NCBI RefSeq assembly: GCF_016698645.1
Contig: NZ_CP068047.1
Coordinates: forward strand, 3,259,001-3,323,000
DNA: 64,000 nt
Source of the DNA: Devosia oryziradicis
GTDB taxonomy: Bacteria; Pseudomonadota; Alphaproteobacteria; Rhizobiales; Devosiaceae
Direction: 5' to 3'
A program made the position numbers and the translations under genes. Shown here one piece after another: positions 1 through 7,902 of the stretch; position 1 is the stretch's first letter, and each line of letters begins with the position of its first letter. The notes under the pieces were generated by a model. It ran no database searches. It had not been told where the DNA came from and saw only the letters and a program-made list of their open reading frames with translations.

Positions 1-80
1 TTCCTCATCTTCTCGGCGTGATAAGCGTCGCGCTCGGCCTCGCTCATCAGATCGGTCTTCTTGACTGGCTTGTCGGTCAT
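1..80 (-). CDS. cobO: Partial CDS, probable cob(I)yrinic acid a,c-diamide adenosyltransferase (N-terminus only)
   Basis: Only the first 26 codons lie in the window. The peptide opens MTDKPVKKTDLMSEAERDAY and continues HAEKMR, which resembles the polar, lysine-rich leader of CobO proteins ahead of their P-loop. Its ATG overlaps the stop of the upstream kinase gene by four bases (ATGA at 77-80), so it is translationally coupled to the B12 operon. CobO adenosylates the corrin cobalt after CobNST has inserted the metal, which fits the neighbours. The P-loop that would prove the call is outside the window, so the name rests on context and a short leader. Confidence 0.55.
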   Translation of the reverse strand, partial: MTDKPVKKTDLMSEAERDAYHAEKMR

Positions 81-643
81 GCGAGGCGCTCCGCGTGGGC
101 GATGATGAGACGGGCTGCCTGCTCGGGCGGCAGATGTGTGGTATCGAGGTCGAGCCGGTTGGGATGATCGACGCGTAGCAACTCCGTCGTGCGGCGCTTG
201 TGCTCCGCGCTCGCGACATCGGTATGCTTGAGCCGCTCGGCCCGCTCCGGCGAGCCGACCCGCGCGGCATGGGCAGCGTCGGAGGCCGCCAGCAGAACCG
301 GCACGAACGTGCCATCCCGGCGTCGCGCCGTCTCCATCACCCGGTCATAGGCGGCCCGGTCACCCGGGTCGCTCTCCAGCAGGCAATTGGTAAGAACGAA
401 GCTGGCATCGGCTGGTGCCAGGTCCTCCATGGCCTGTAAGGCCTGTTCGCGAATCACACCAATCATGTCCCAGACCCGCTCTGGCAGCGGCGTTCGGCTA
501 TCAGCGCGGATGAGCGAGAAAATGACATTGTTCGCCAAGTGGTTGTCGAACAGGCGCGCGCCGGTGGCCGCGCAGATGGCCTTGGCGACCGTCAGCTTGC
601 CCACGCCATAATGGCCAATGAGATAGACGATAGTGTTGTTCAT
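77..643 (-). CDS. P-loop kinase-like protein inside the cobalamin operon
   Basis: This 188-residue protein has a clear Walker A at residues 10-18 (GHYGVGKLT) straight after a hydrophobic beta strand, the layout of small-molecule kinases such as shikimate or adenylate kinases. The start is ATG 643, which overlaps the cobN stop (ATGA at 640-643) and has a GGGGAAG ribosome site; the longer reading frame upstream lies inside cobN. It is followed by the presumed cobO, again with ATGA overlap, so it is co-translated with cobalt insertion and adenosylation genes. No family-specific substrate motif is recognised. A role in phosphorylating a corrin or nucleotide-loop precursor is possible but is only inferred from position. 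Confidence 0.85.
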   Translation of the reverse strand: MNNTIVYLIGHYGVGKLTVAKAICAATGARLFDNHLANNVIFSLIRADSRTPLPERVWDMIGVIREQALQAMEDLAPADASFVLTNCLLESDPGDRAAYDRVMETARRRDGTFVPVLLAASDAAHAARVGSPERAERLKHTDVASAEHKRRTTELLRVDHPNRLDLDTTHLPPEQAARLIIAHAERLA

Positions 644-3600
644 GCTTCCCCCGCGAGCAGAGCATAGGCGGCGTTGGAGCGAGGGGTCCACAGGCCGCGC
701 TGGCGCGCCTCGTTGAACTTGGCGAGCAGTTCGTCATAGCCGTGCCGGTTGGCCGATTTCAGCCAGTCGCGCACGCTGTCGTCCTCGACAAAGGCCTCGA
801 AGGCCAGGTCGAAATGATGCGTCTTGACCGCGCCCGTGGTGGCGGCGAAGGCGAACATGAAATCGACAGTGGCAATGATCTCGAAGGCGCCGCGATAGCC
901 GTGGCGCTGCATGCCCGATATCCATTTGGGATTGACCACGCGCGAGCGCATGACGTGGGAGATTTCCTCCTCCAGCGTGCGGATCAGCGGACGTTCGGGG
1001 CGGGAATGGTCATTGTGGTAGACCGCTGGCTTGCGGCCGGTCAGCGTTTCGGCGGCGGCCGAAAGCCCACCCTCGAACTGGTAGTAGTTGTCGCTGTCGA
1101 GCAGGTCGTGCTCGCGATTGTCCTGGTTGTGGATGACGGCGTCGATGTCGCCGAGCCGTGCCGCGAAGCGGCTGCGCTGCGGCGTGCCGGCATCCTTGGC
1201 GCCATAGGCATACTGGCCCCAGTCGAGTGCACGGTTGGCGAGGTCGACCTTGCTAGACCAGGCGCCGGAATCGACCAGGGCATTGAGCCCCGCACCATAG
1301 GTGCCAGGCTTGCTGCCAAAGATGCGGTGCCCGGCAGCATGATCGTCGGCGCTGGCGGCATCGGCGCGCATGGAAGCCGCGATCGGATTGTCCTCGACCG
1401 GTTCGTCGAGAGCGCCAATGGCTCGGATGGCACGATCGAAAAGAGCAATCTGGGCGGGGAAGGCATCGCGGAAGAAGCCCGATATGCGCAGGGTCACGTC
1501 GACACGCGGCCGGCCGAGTTTTGCCAGCGGAATGATTTCGTAGCCGGATACGCGGAGCGAGCCGGGGTCCCAGGTGGGCCGGGCTCCAATCAGCGCCAGG
1601 GCCTGGGCGATGTCGTCTCCGCCCGTGCGCATATTGGCCGTGCCCCAGACCGAAAGGGCGACCGAGCGCAGGTGGTGACCATGATCCTGCAGGTGACGGA
1701 GGACCAGGCTCTCAGCCGATTTGCGGCCCAACTCCCAGGCCGTGGGCGTGGGGACGGCTCGGCTGTCCACCGAATAGAAGTTGCGCCCGGTGGGCAACAC
1801 GTCGAGCCGCCCGCGCGATGGGGCGCCGGACGGACCGGGCCGGATGAACTTTCCGTCGAGACCGTCAAGAAGTGCCTGCATTTCAGCCGGGCCCGAGGCG
1901 GCGAGGCGCGGGCGGATGAGGGTTTGTACGGTATCGAGGACGGCACGGGTGGCGGTCCAGGTAGGATCGACCATCCGAGCACTGTCGACCAGATCGGCGG
2001 CAATTGACTCAAGACATTCGACGACATCGCCGACGGTGCGAAGACTTGGCCCCGATTGTCCGATATGGGGCCCGGTCCACATCGTCCCGAGCTTGGCCGT
2101 CAGCGGATCGAAGCCAAGCTTGAGATCGTCGGCCAAGGCGCGGATCAGTGAGCCTTCGCCGGGACCTTCGCCGCGCGGCACGCGGGCGAGTGCCACGACC
2201 AGGTCGCGCTGCAGGTTACCCTGTGGCGACTGGCCGAAGATGTGGAGGCCGTCGCGGATCTGGGCTTCCTTGAGGTCGCAGAGGAAATTGTCGATCTTGA
2301 TCAGCGCCTGCGTCTCGTCCTCGGGCAGGCCGATATCGCGATCGAGCCTCGTGTCACTGACAAAATCGAGGATGCGGCGGCGCAGGTCGGCCAGGCGCCG
2401 GCGATCCATGCCGGAGGCGGCGTAGTATTCGTCGAGCAGGGCCTCCAAATCTTTCAGCGGCCCATAGGTTTCGGCGCGGGTGAGCGGTGGCACGAGGTGA
2501 TCGATGATCACGGCGCCGGCGCGGCGCTTGGCCTGCGTACCCTCACCCGGATCATTGACGATGAAAGGATAGAGATGTGGCAGTTGGCCCCAGAGCGCGT
2601 CGGGATAGCTCGCGTCATCGAGCGCCGCGGCCTTGCCCGGCAGCCATTCGAGCGTGCCATGCTTGCCGTTGTGGATCAGAGCGTGGGCGCCGAAGTCGTG
2701 GCGCAGCCAGAGATAGGCGGCAAGATAGGCATGCGGCGGGACAAGGGCCGGGTCGTGGTAGGACGCCGTCTCGTCGAGTTGGTAGCCACGCGATGGCTGG
2801 AGCAGGACCGCGACGTTGCCGAAGACGAGCGCGGGAAGGTGGAAAGCGTTCTCGCGCACGAATGGGTCTGTCGCCGGATCACCCCAGCGCGTGGTGACTT
2901 CCTGCTGGATGCGCGTCGGAAGCGTGGCGAAGAGTTGGGCATAGCGGGCGAGCGTGAGCGTGGCGGGGGACGAGCCACGCGCGGGGTGGGCGTTAGTGGG
3001 GCCGGACAGGAGGAGGTGGATGAGGTCGTTTGAAGACGTCGGATACGCAGAAAATGCAGCACCCCCACCCTCGGTCCCTCCCCTCAAGGGGGAGGGAGGC
3101 GATGGGGGCTGGTTCAGTGTATACCCAGCCCTCTCAAGCGCCCGTAGCATGCGCAGCGTCGATTCCGGCGCGTCATAGCCGACGCCATTGGCCAGGCGTC
3201 CGTCCCGGATAGGGTAGTTGGCGAGAACAATTGCAACCTTGCGGTCGGCGCGGGGGGTGGCGCGCAGATTGGACCAGTTTTTGGCGAGGGCAACTGCGCG
3301 TCGAATGCCGGAATTGTCGGGCGCGTAGGCGGTCAGAGGGACCTGGCAGCGCTCGTGCCAGACGGCGTCAGACTTGTGGCCGACGATGAGACCGCCCAGG
3401 CGTCCGTCGACCTCCGGCATGACCAGGAACATCGCCATGTCCTTGGAGGATAGGCCCTGGTTGTCTGCCAGCCATTGGGCTTCCGAGCGGCCCGACTGGA
3501 TGAGCTGGATGACGGGTGCGTCGGTCCCGGAGAAGGGGTTGGCCTTGTCTTCGAGACCATCGATGCCTAGGGCAAAGCCGGTGAGGTTGAAGATGGCTGA

Positions 3601-4392
3601 TGGCGGGAAGACAGCCAATGCGTCCTGGACGAAGCGGATGCACGGCCCTTCCTTGAGCGAAGAGACAAGCAACGGCACCGGGGCAAGGCCTTGGCATTCG
3701 AGCTCGGCGATCAGCGCCTCGATCGTTGCGGTGCCCGCGCCCTCGAGGGCGGCGCGATAGAAGAGGATGGGGACATGGGCCGCGCCGGCTTGGTGGAGCG
3801 CGCCCAGGCCGGCTTCGTCGGTCATTCCTGCGCGGGGGTGCCAGAGGCCGAACCGGGCGAAGGGATGGGGCGATAATGAAGACAGGAAAGCCTCCTCACC
3901 TGGCCGCGTTGAGGCCGAGAGAAGGTTGAACGCCTGAAGAATCGTGTCGGCATTCTCGGGCCCGCCGGCAATGAACAGCCCATGGAGGCGGGACCAGTCG
4001 TCGGGGTGCACGGTCGAGCGTGACTGCAGGATTGGGTCAGGGTTGGCATCGCCCGGCAGCAGGACCAGGGGTATCCCGCGGTTGGCGCAAAGCGCGGTCA
4101 GCTCGTCCACGCCGTATTGGAAATAGGCAGCACCGCCGATAAGCCGGAGCACGACGAGGCGCGCATGGGCAACGGTCTTTTCCAGCCAGAGATCGACCGA
4201 AAGGTTGTTGGAGAGGCGCAGCGTGCTGGCGAGGCGGAGTTCGCTATCCCCAGCCCGGTCGGCGGCGCCGGCCAGCATGGCCAATTCGCTGTCGGCAGAA
4301 CTGGCAAAGACCAGCGCCCCGGGGCGCTGGTTGAGATCGATCGCCTCGCCTTCCTGCTGGATGGCGCCGGCCTGGGCGGAGAGCAGGTGCAT
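640..4392 (-). CDS. cobN: Cobaltochelatase subunit CobN
   Basis: This is the large subunit of the aerobic, ATP-dependent CobNST complex that inserts cobalt into hydrogenobyrinic acid a,c-diamide in the cytoplasm. At 1250 residues it matches the family's usual length, and CobN/BchH-type blocks run throughout, for example HNGKHGTLEWLPGK, the ARVPRGEGPGEG loop and the conserved C-terminal part after HNQDNREHDLLDSDNYYQFEGG. The ATG at 4392 is preferred over a TTG one codon earlier, because it overlaps the stop of the preceding gene as TGATG. Oddly, about 20-25 residues around RAGYTLNQPPSPPSPLRGG are encoded by a palindromic repeat at 3062-3108 where other CobN proteins run straight on; the frame is kept. 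cobS and cobT are not in the window. Confidence 0.97.
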   Translation of the reverse strand: MHLLSAQAGAIQQEGEAIDLNQRPGALVFASSADSELAMLAGAADRAGDSELRLASTLRLSNNLSVDLWLEKTVAHARLVVLRLIGGAAYFQYGVDELTALCANRGIPLVLLPGDANPDPILQSRSTVHPDDWSRLHGLFIAGGPENADTILQAFNLLSASTRPGEEAFLSSLSPHPFARFGLWHPRAGMTDEAGLGALHQAGAAHVPILFYRAALEGAGTATIEALIAELECQGLAPVPLLVSSLKEGPCIRFVQDALAVFPPSAIFNLTGFALGIDGLEDKANPFSGTDAPVIQLIQSGRSEAQWLADNQGLSSKDMAMFLVMPEVDGRLGGLIVGHKSDAVWHERCQVPLTAYAPDNSGIRRAVALAKNWSNLRATPRADRKVAIVLANYPIRDGRLANGVGYDAPESTLRMLRALERAGYTLNQPPSPPSPLRGGTEGGGAAFSAYPTSSNDLIHLLLSGPTNAHPARGSSPATLTLARYAQLFATLPTRIQQEVTTRWGDPATDPFVRENAFHLPALVFGNVAVLLQPSRGYQLDETASYHDPALVPPHAYLAAYLWLRHDFGAHALIHNGKHGTLEWLPGKAAALDDASYPDALWGQLPHLYPFIVNDPGEGTQAKRRAGAVIIDHLVPPLTRAETYGPLKDLEALLDEYYAASGMDRRRLADLRRRILDFVSDTRLDRDIGLPEDETQALIKIDNFLCDLKEAQIRDGLHIFGQSPQGNLQRDLVVALARVPRGEGPGEGSLIRALADDLKLGFDPLTAKLGTMWTGPHIGQSGPSLRTVGDVVECLESIAADLVDSARMVDPTWTATRAVLDTVQTLIRPRLAASGPAEMQALLDGLDGKFIRPGPSGAPSRGRLDVLPTGRNFYSVDSRAVPTPTAWELGRKSAESLVLRHLQDHGHHLRSVALSVWGTANMRTGGDDIAQALALIGARPTWDPGSLRVSGYEIIPLAKLGRPRVDVTLRISGFFRDAFPAQIALFDRAIRAIGALDEPVEDNPIAASMRADAASADDHAAGHRIFGSKPGTYGAGLNALVDSGAWSSKVDLANRALDWGQYAYGAKDAGTPQRSRFAARLGDIDAVIHNQDNREHDLLDSDNYYQFEGGLSAAAETLTGRKPAVYHNDHSRPERPLIRTLEEEISHVMRSRVVNPKWISGMQRHGYRGAFEIIATVDFMFAFAATTGAVKTHHFDLAFEAFVEDDSVRDWLKSANRHGYDELLAKFNEARQRGLWTPRSNAAYALLAGEA
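3062..3108. repeat. Palindromic repeat element inserted in frame within cobN
   Basis: A perfect 9-bp stem (TCCCTCCCC 3075-3083 with GGGGAGGGA 3089-3097) closes a 5-base loop, and is flanked by outer arms CCCCCACC/GATGGGGG with one mismatch. The same loop (CTTGA on the other strand) and a similar GAGGGTGG end occur in an intergenic copy near 16714-16768. In cobN the element is translated as a proline/glycine-rich stretch. The composition and repetition are unlike the surrounding CobN sequence. Confidence 0.75.
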
Positions 4393-4838
4393 CAAGGTTC
4401 CGGCGCAGGCGTGGGCAGGGGGTGGAAGAGCTCCACGATGGCCAGGCTAACCAGGCCTGCCACGGCACCGGTTATGGCCAGGATGAGCAGCATATCGAGG
4501 TCGAGGCCGCCGAGAGACTGGCCAAACAGGATCACACTCAGGATTGCGATGCTCAGCAAGGCGCCGACAACGGGCGCTGCGACGAGCCGCTGTGCAAGGG
4601 TCGGCAACTTTCGTGACACCAGGGCCATAGCGGCTGCAAAGCCAAGGCCGGGCGCAAAACCGAAAACGTAGCCGGCCGTTAGCACGACCGGCCACTCTCG
4701 CAGCAACAGGTTGGATGAGGGTTGCGTGCCGAAGAACACAACGTCAGTGATCAGCGTGATGGCAATGAAAGTCAGGCTGCCGACCAGCGGCCCGATCACT
4801 ACCGATACAAGGCCCAACCACACATTGCGCCGGGTCAT
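4392..4838 (-). CDS. Four-helix integral membrane protein of the cobalt/B12 operon, unknown function
   Basis: This 148-residue protein has about four hydrophobic segments (roughly 8-36, 50-73, 85-107 and 115-138) and a short proline-rich C-terminus. The start MTRRNVWL at 4838 lies just beyond the cobW stop; a longer frame upstream would run into cobW. Its stop overlaps the cobN ATG (TGATG), so it is coupled to the chelatase. There is no metal-binding cluster and no family that I recognise. The position between the CobW metallochaperone and CobN, downstream of CbtAB, suggests a part in cobalt or corrinoid handling at the membrane, but nothing in the sequence proves this. Confidence 0.85.
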   Translation of the reverse strand: MTRRNVWLGLVSVVIGPLVGSLTFIAITLITDVVFFGTQPSSNLLLREWPVVLTAGYVFGFAPGLGFAAAMALVSRKLPTLAQRLVAAPVVGALLSIAILSVILFGQSLGGLDLDMLLILAITGAVAGLVSLAIVELFHPLPTPAPEP

Positions 4839-4839
4839 C

Positions 4840-5895
4840 TCACGCAGCGGCCTTCGCCGCGCGCTGCAGGCTTGCCGAGATCGACGCGCGGTCGAGCGGG
4901 GATTCGCCAATCACGACCAAAGCCGTGTCGCGGGTTTCGCCTTCTTTCCAGGGGCGGTCGAAATAGGCGGTCACCCGGGGGCCGACGGCCTGGATGGCCA
5001 GGCGGGCGGCCGCCCCGGGAATGGCGGCGAAACCCTTGAGGCGCAGCACGTCGTGGTCGCGGATGGTCTGCTCGATGACAGCGAGCAACTCGTCCTTGCT
5101 GCCAACGGCGGGCATGCGCAGCGAGAAGCTGTCGAAGTCATCGTGCTCGTGCGTTTCCCCGCCATGCTCGAGTTCATGATGGCTGGGGCGGTTGGCGATG
5201 TCGTCCTCGCTGCCCATGCCCATGCCAAGCAAAGCGGCGATATCAACATGGCCATTGTGGGCATGCACCACGCCGACGCCGGGGCGAAGTTCGGCGCGGA
5301 TATTGGCTTCGACCTTGGCGAGGGTCGCCGCATCGACGAGGTCGGCCTTGTTGATGACCACAAGGTCGGCCGAGGACAGTTGGTCCTCGAACAGTTCGCC
5401 CAGCGGTGTCTCGTGGTCAAGCATTTCATCTTGGCGGCGCAATGCATCGACCGCGGCTTCGTCGCTGGCGAAGCGACCTTCAGCCAGCGCGGCGGCGTCG
5501 GCGACCGTCACGACGCCGTCGATAGTGACCTGGGCCTTGATTTCCGGCCAGTTGAAGGCGCGGATGAGCGGCTGTGGCAGCGCGAGACCCGAGGTTTCGA
5601 TGACGATGTGATCGAATTTTTCCGGACGGGCGAGCAGCGCCTGCATGGTGGGGATGAACTCATCGGCCACCGTGCAGCAGATGCAGCCGTTGGAGAGCTC
5701 GACCATATCCTCTTCGCGGCAGGTTTCGTCCCCGCAGCCGGCGAGGATATCCTTGTCGACGCCGAGGTCGCCGAACTCATTGATGATGAGCGCGATGCGC
5801 TTGCCCTTGGGGGCATGCGCGAGGAGGTGGCGGACGAGCGTGGTTTTGCCGGCACCGAGGAAGCCGGTGATGACGGTGGTCGGGATCTTGGTCAT
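4840..5895 (-). CDS. cobW: CobW-family GTP-dependent metallochaperone
   Basis: CobW is a G3E-family P-loop GTPase needed for aerobic cobalamin synthesis, thought to deliver cobalt to the chelatase. The 351-residue protein shows the Walker A GFLGAGKTT at 11-19, the family metal site GCICC at 70-74, further cysteines at 54 and 59, the NKAD guanine motif at 182-185, and a histidine-rich stretch at about 239-251 that could bind metal. The CobW C-terminal domain follows (VLRLKGFAAIPG onward). Its ATG overlaps the cbtA stop as ATGA. Context and motifs support cobalt rather than zinc as the likely metal, since zinc uptake is encoded elsewhere in the window. Confidence 0.96.
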   Translation of the reverse strand: MTKIPTTVITGFLGAGKTTLVRHLLAHAPKGKRIALIINEFGDLGVDKDILAGCGDETCREEDMVELSNGCICCTVADEFIPTMQALLARPEKFDHIVIETSGLALPQPLIRAFNWPEIKAQVTIDGVVTVADAAALAEGRFASDEAAVDALRRQDEMLDHETPLGELFEDQLSSADLVVINKADLVDAATLAKVEANIRAELRPGVGVVHAHNGHVDIAALLGMGMGSEDDIANRPSHHELEHGGETHEHDDFDSFSLRMPAVGSKDELLAVIEQTIRDHDVLRLKGFAAIPGAAARLAIQAVGPRVTAYFDRPWKEGETRDTALVVIGESPLDRASISASLQRAAKAAA

Positions 5896-6644
5896 GCGAT
5901 GGCTCCCGTGGGGACGGTGGCGCTGCGCGCCGCGAAGACGTCATTGAGCTTGCCGAAGACTGTGCCCAGCACCAGCCAGAAGACCAGCGCCGTGCCTAGG
6001 GTTATGGCGGCGAATTCAGTGGCAAGGTGAGCGGGCACAGCGCTCGGTTCGTCCGGCGCCACCGGCGCACCGACGATATGGGGGACAACGACCAGGGCGA
6101 TGGCCACCGCGAAGGCCCAGCTGGCACGGGTCTTGGCGAGCAGCAGGCAGGCAGCACCGGTGGCCAGCGCCGTGCCGGTCCACCAGACCTGGCGGGCGAC
6201 GAGATCGGCGGCCGGCATGCCAGGCAGTTCGGGCGGCAGGCCATAGGCCGGGGCCAGCGAGAAGGTGACGAAGCCCGCAATGCCCCAGAGGAAGCCATTG
6301 GCGAAGGTGATCGGGATATTGGCGAACATCGAGATGGCGCCCATCACCAGCGCGAAGCCGGCGGCGGCGAGCACTGTGGCGAGCGTCGTATAGGCTGTGC
6401 GCTCGAAGCCGTCCTGTGGAGCCCATTCCTCGATTGCAGCCGCGTCATGCGTGTGCGCCGGGGTACCCTCGGCATGCTCGTGCTCGGCCGCGACGGCCTC
6501 GGTACCATGGCTGTGGCCGCCTTCACCCTCGAAGGTTTCGGCGTGAAGGATCAACGGGGTGACGCGGAAATGCTGGATGGCGGCCGTCAAAAGGCCAGCA
6601 GCAAGCGCTGCGAGAAGCGCAGCGGCAAACAGATTGCGGATCAT
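5892..6644 (-). CDS. cbtA: CbtA-family cobalt transporter subunit
   Basis: CbtA is a predicted inner-membrane cobalt permease that occurs with CbtB under B12 riboswitch control. The 250-residue product starts MIRNLFAAALLAALAAG, a first membrane helix. A histidine-rich periplasmic-type loop follows (several H residues between about 45 and 70), then helices carrying the family sequence ANIPITFANGFLWGIAGF. The ATG at 6644 is preferred because upstream codons are charged and lack a ribosome site. The stop overlaps the cobW start. Transport of cobalt is family knowledge; the histidine cluster seen here fits metal binding. Confidence 0.95.
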   Translation of the reverse strand: MIRNLFAAALLAALAAGLLTAAIQHFRVTPLILHAETFEGEGGHSHGTEAVAAEHEHAEGTPAHTHDAAAIEEWAPQDGFERTAYTTLATVLAAAGFALVMGAISMFANIPITFANGFLWGIAGFVTFSLAPAYGLPPELPGMPAADLVARQVWWTGTALATGAACLLLAKTRASWAFAVAIALVVVPHIVGAPVAPDEPSAVPAHLATEFAAITLGTALVFWLVLGTVFGKLNDVFAARSATVPTGAIA

Positions 6645-6733
6645 GTCTTTTGTCTTTCTCTCGTTCTTCTGGTCGCGCTTCCGAACCGCAAAACCGGTTC
6701 CCACTTTTGCTGGAAGCGCTCCGAACCGCTGCC

Positions 6734-6934
6734 TTAGTGGCAGGGGAAGCCCATGGCGTGGCGGGTGTCGTGGGCGCCGTTATGCAGGCGGAAATCGCCG
6801 GCAAAGCCAGTGCCGACCAGCAGGGTCAGCCCGAGCATGAGCGCCAGCGAACCGGCAATGATACGCTGGGAAATCGAGAGCGACTGGAGGCCAGTCGAGA
6901 CGGTATTGGTCGCGGTATTGGTCGCGGTATTCAT
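6734..6934 (-). CDS. cbtB: CbtB-family cobalt transporter subunit
   Basis: This 66-residue protein has one membrane helix (about 24-45) and the CbtB C-terminal signature HNGAHDTRHAMGFPCH, whose histidines and cysteine probably bind cobalt. The ATG at 6934 has a strong GGAGGGT ribosome site; an in-frame ATG further upstream has none. It is the first gene after the cobalamin riboswitch, so uptake should be shut down when B12 is plentiful. The N-terminal NTATNTATNT is encoded by a 12-bp tandem repeat (6901-6934). Confidence 0.94.
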   Translation of the reverse strand: MNTATNTATNTVSTGLQSLSISQRIIAGSLALMLGLTLLVGTGFAGDFRLHNGAHDTRHAMGFPCH

Positions 6935-6986
6935 GGCACCCTCCGTGCACGGAATAGACTTGGGCACTGTGCCCGGTTCGTGCGTT

Positions 6987-7200
6987 GGCAGGTCTCCTGG
7001 CTCGCGGTGATAGCCGCTCCCCTCGCCTTCCCGACCTTTCGATCAGTGGCATGAGAGGGAAGCGCACCGCTTACAGTTGCGGGGGCAGCCACGGTTTTGC
7101 GCCCTGATGGGTACGTCGCACCGTGTTCCCTTTGCAGCCTGTCGCACAAACCGTGATGGCTTGTGCTTCAGGCTGGGTATCCCTCCGGCACAACGGCCTT
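6987..7200 (-). promoter_or_regulatory. Cobalamin (B12) riboswitch
   Basis: On the minus strand the leader shows the conserved cobalamin-riboswitch blocks in order: AAAGGGAACACGGTGCGA, GCTGCCCCCGCAACTGTAAG, a CACTG segment, GGGAAGGC, and the B12 box AGCCAGGAGACCTGCC at 6987-7002. It ends about 50 bases before the cbtB ATG, close enough to act on transcription or ribosome access. It explains regulation of the whole cbtB-to-cobO operon. The outer 5' boundary near 7200 is approximate. Confidence 0.95.
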
Positions 7201-7245
7201 CGGGAACCAACACGGAATGACTGTTACGCCGCTGGCCGCCGGCGG

Positions 7246-7881
7246 TCAATCGCCCATGGCGCTGTCATAGCTTAGGGTCAGGACCTGCAGCCGGGTATCG
7301 AGAATTTCCAGCAGCCCCTCATCGCTGAGCACCTGAACCTCGCCAGATACCGGGGTCACGTCGATTGCGGGCGAATATTCGTCGGCCGGCGCGAAGCGCA
7401 GGGACATGTAGCAGCCACCTGGGATATCGGTGAGTTTGCCCGTCTCAATCATCGCGTAGCCACCATAGTCCCACCAGAAGCCGCCGATCAGGAAGCGCTC
7501 GCCGTTGATGGCCTCTACTTCGGCGGGCGTCATGCCGATATGGATGCCCAGCGGGCCAACCTGGGAAGGTGACAGCTGGACATAGGACAGGCCCTCGCGC
7601 TTGTCTTCGTCCCACCAGCCGAACTCCATCGCCTTTTCCGGATCGTCCGGAAACACAGTTGTTGCGAACAGCTCGGAGCCCTCGGGACCGGGCACCGTGC
7701 CGGTCACCACATTGCCGGCGCCAAAGGTGTCGATCAGCAGTTGCTCGGAACTCTGCGGCCCGAAGACGCCTTCGCAGGCGACCTGATCGGCGGACGTGGC
7801 GGCGGCAGGCTTCTCCTTGGCCATGGGGGAGGACAGCACCAGTGCGGTGCAGAGGGCAATCAGTGACAGGCGGATGAGCAT
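7246..7881 (-). CDS. Secreted protein of unknown function, paralogue A
   Basis: The 211-residue product begins with a signal peptide (MLIRLSLIALCTALVLSSPMA) and should be periplasmic or secreted. It aligns along its whole length with the product of the gene directly upstream: both share ACEG.F, an S-E-L/A block, F/YGA.NVVTG.V.GPEGSE, ATTVFPD.P.K, WWDE, G.R/HTGM.AEVEAINGE and F.WDYGG. Two conserved cysteines (ACEG and GGCY/GECM) may form a disulphide. An AAGGA ribosome site precedes the ATG. I do not recognise a family or catalytic motif. The two genes are 21 bases apart and probably co-transcribed. Confidence 0.9.
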   Translation of the reverse strand: MLIRLSLIALCTALVLSSPMAKEKPAAATSADQVACEGVFGPQSSEQLLIDTFGAGNVVTGTVPGPEGSELFATTVFPDDPEKAMEFGWWDEDKREGLSYVQLSPSQVGPLGIHIGMTPAEVEAINGERFLIGGFWWDYGGYAMIETGKLTDIPGGCYMSLRFAPADEYSPAIDVTPVSGEVQVLSDEGLLEILDTRLQVLTLSYDSAMGD

Positions 7882-7902
7882 GAGGTGTCCTTGGAACGGT
7901 GA

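Noticed and set aside
2152..2190. ARVPRGEGPGEG segment of cobN, which at first looked like another repeat insertion
   Set aside because: This loop is a normal conserved part of CobN and has no palindromic DNA structure like the one at 3062-3108.
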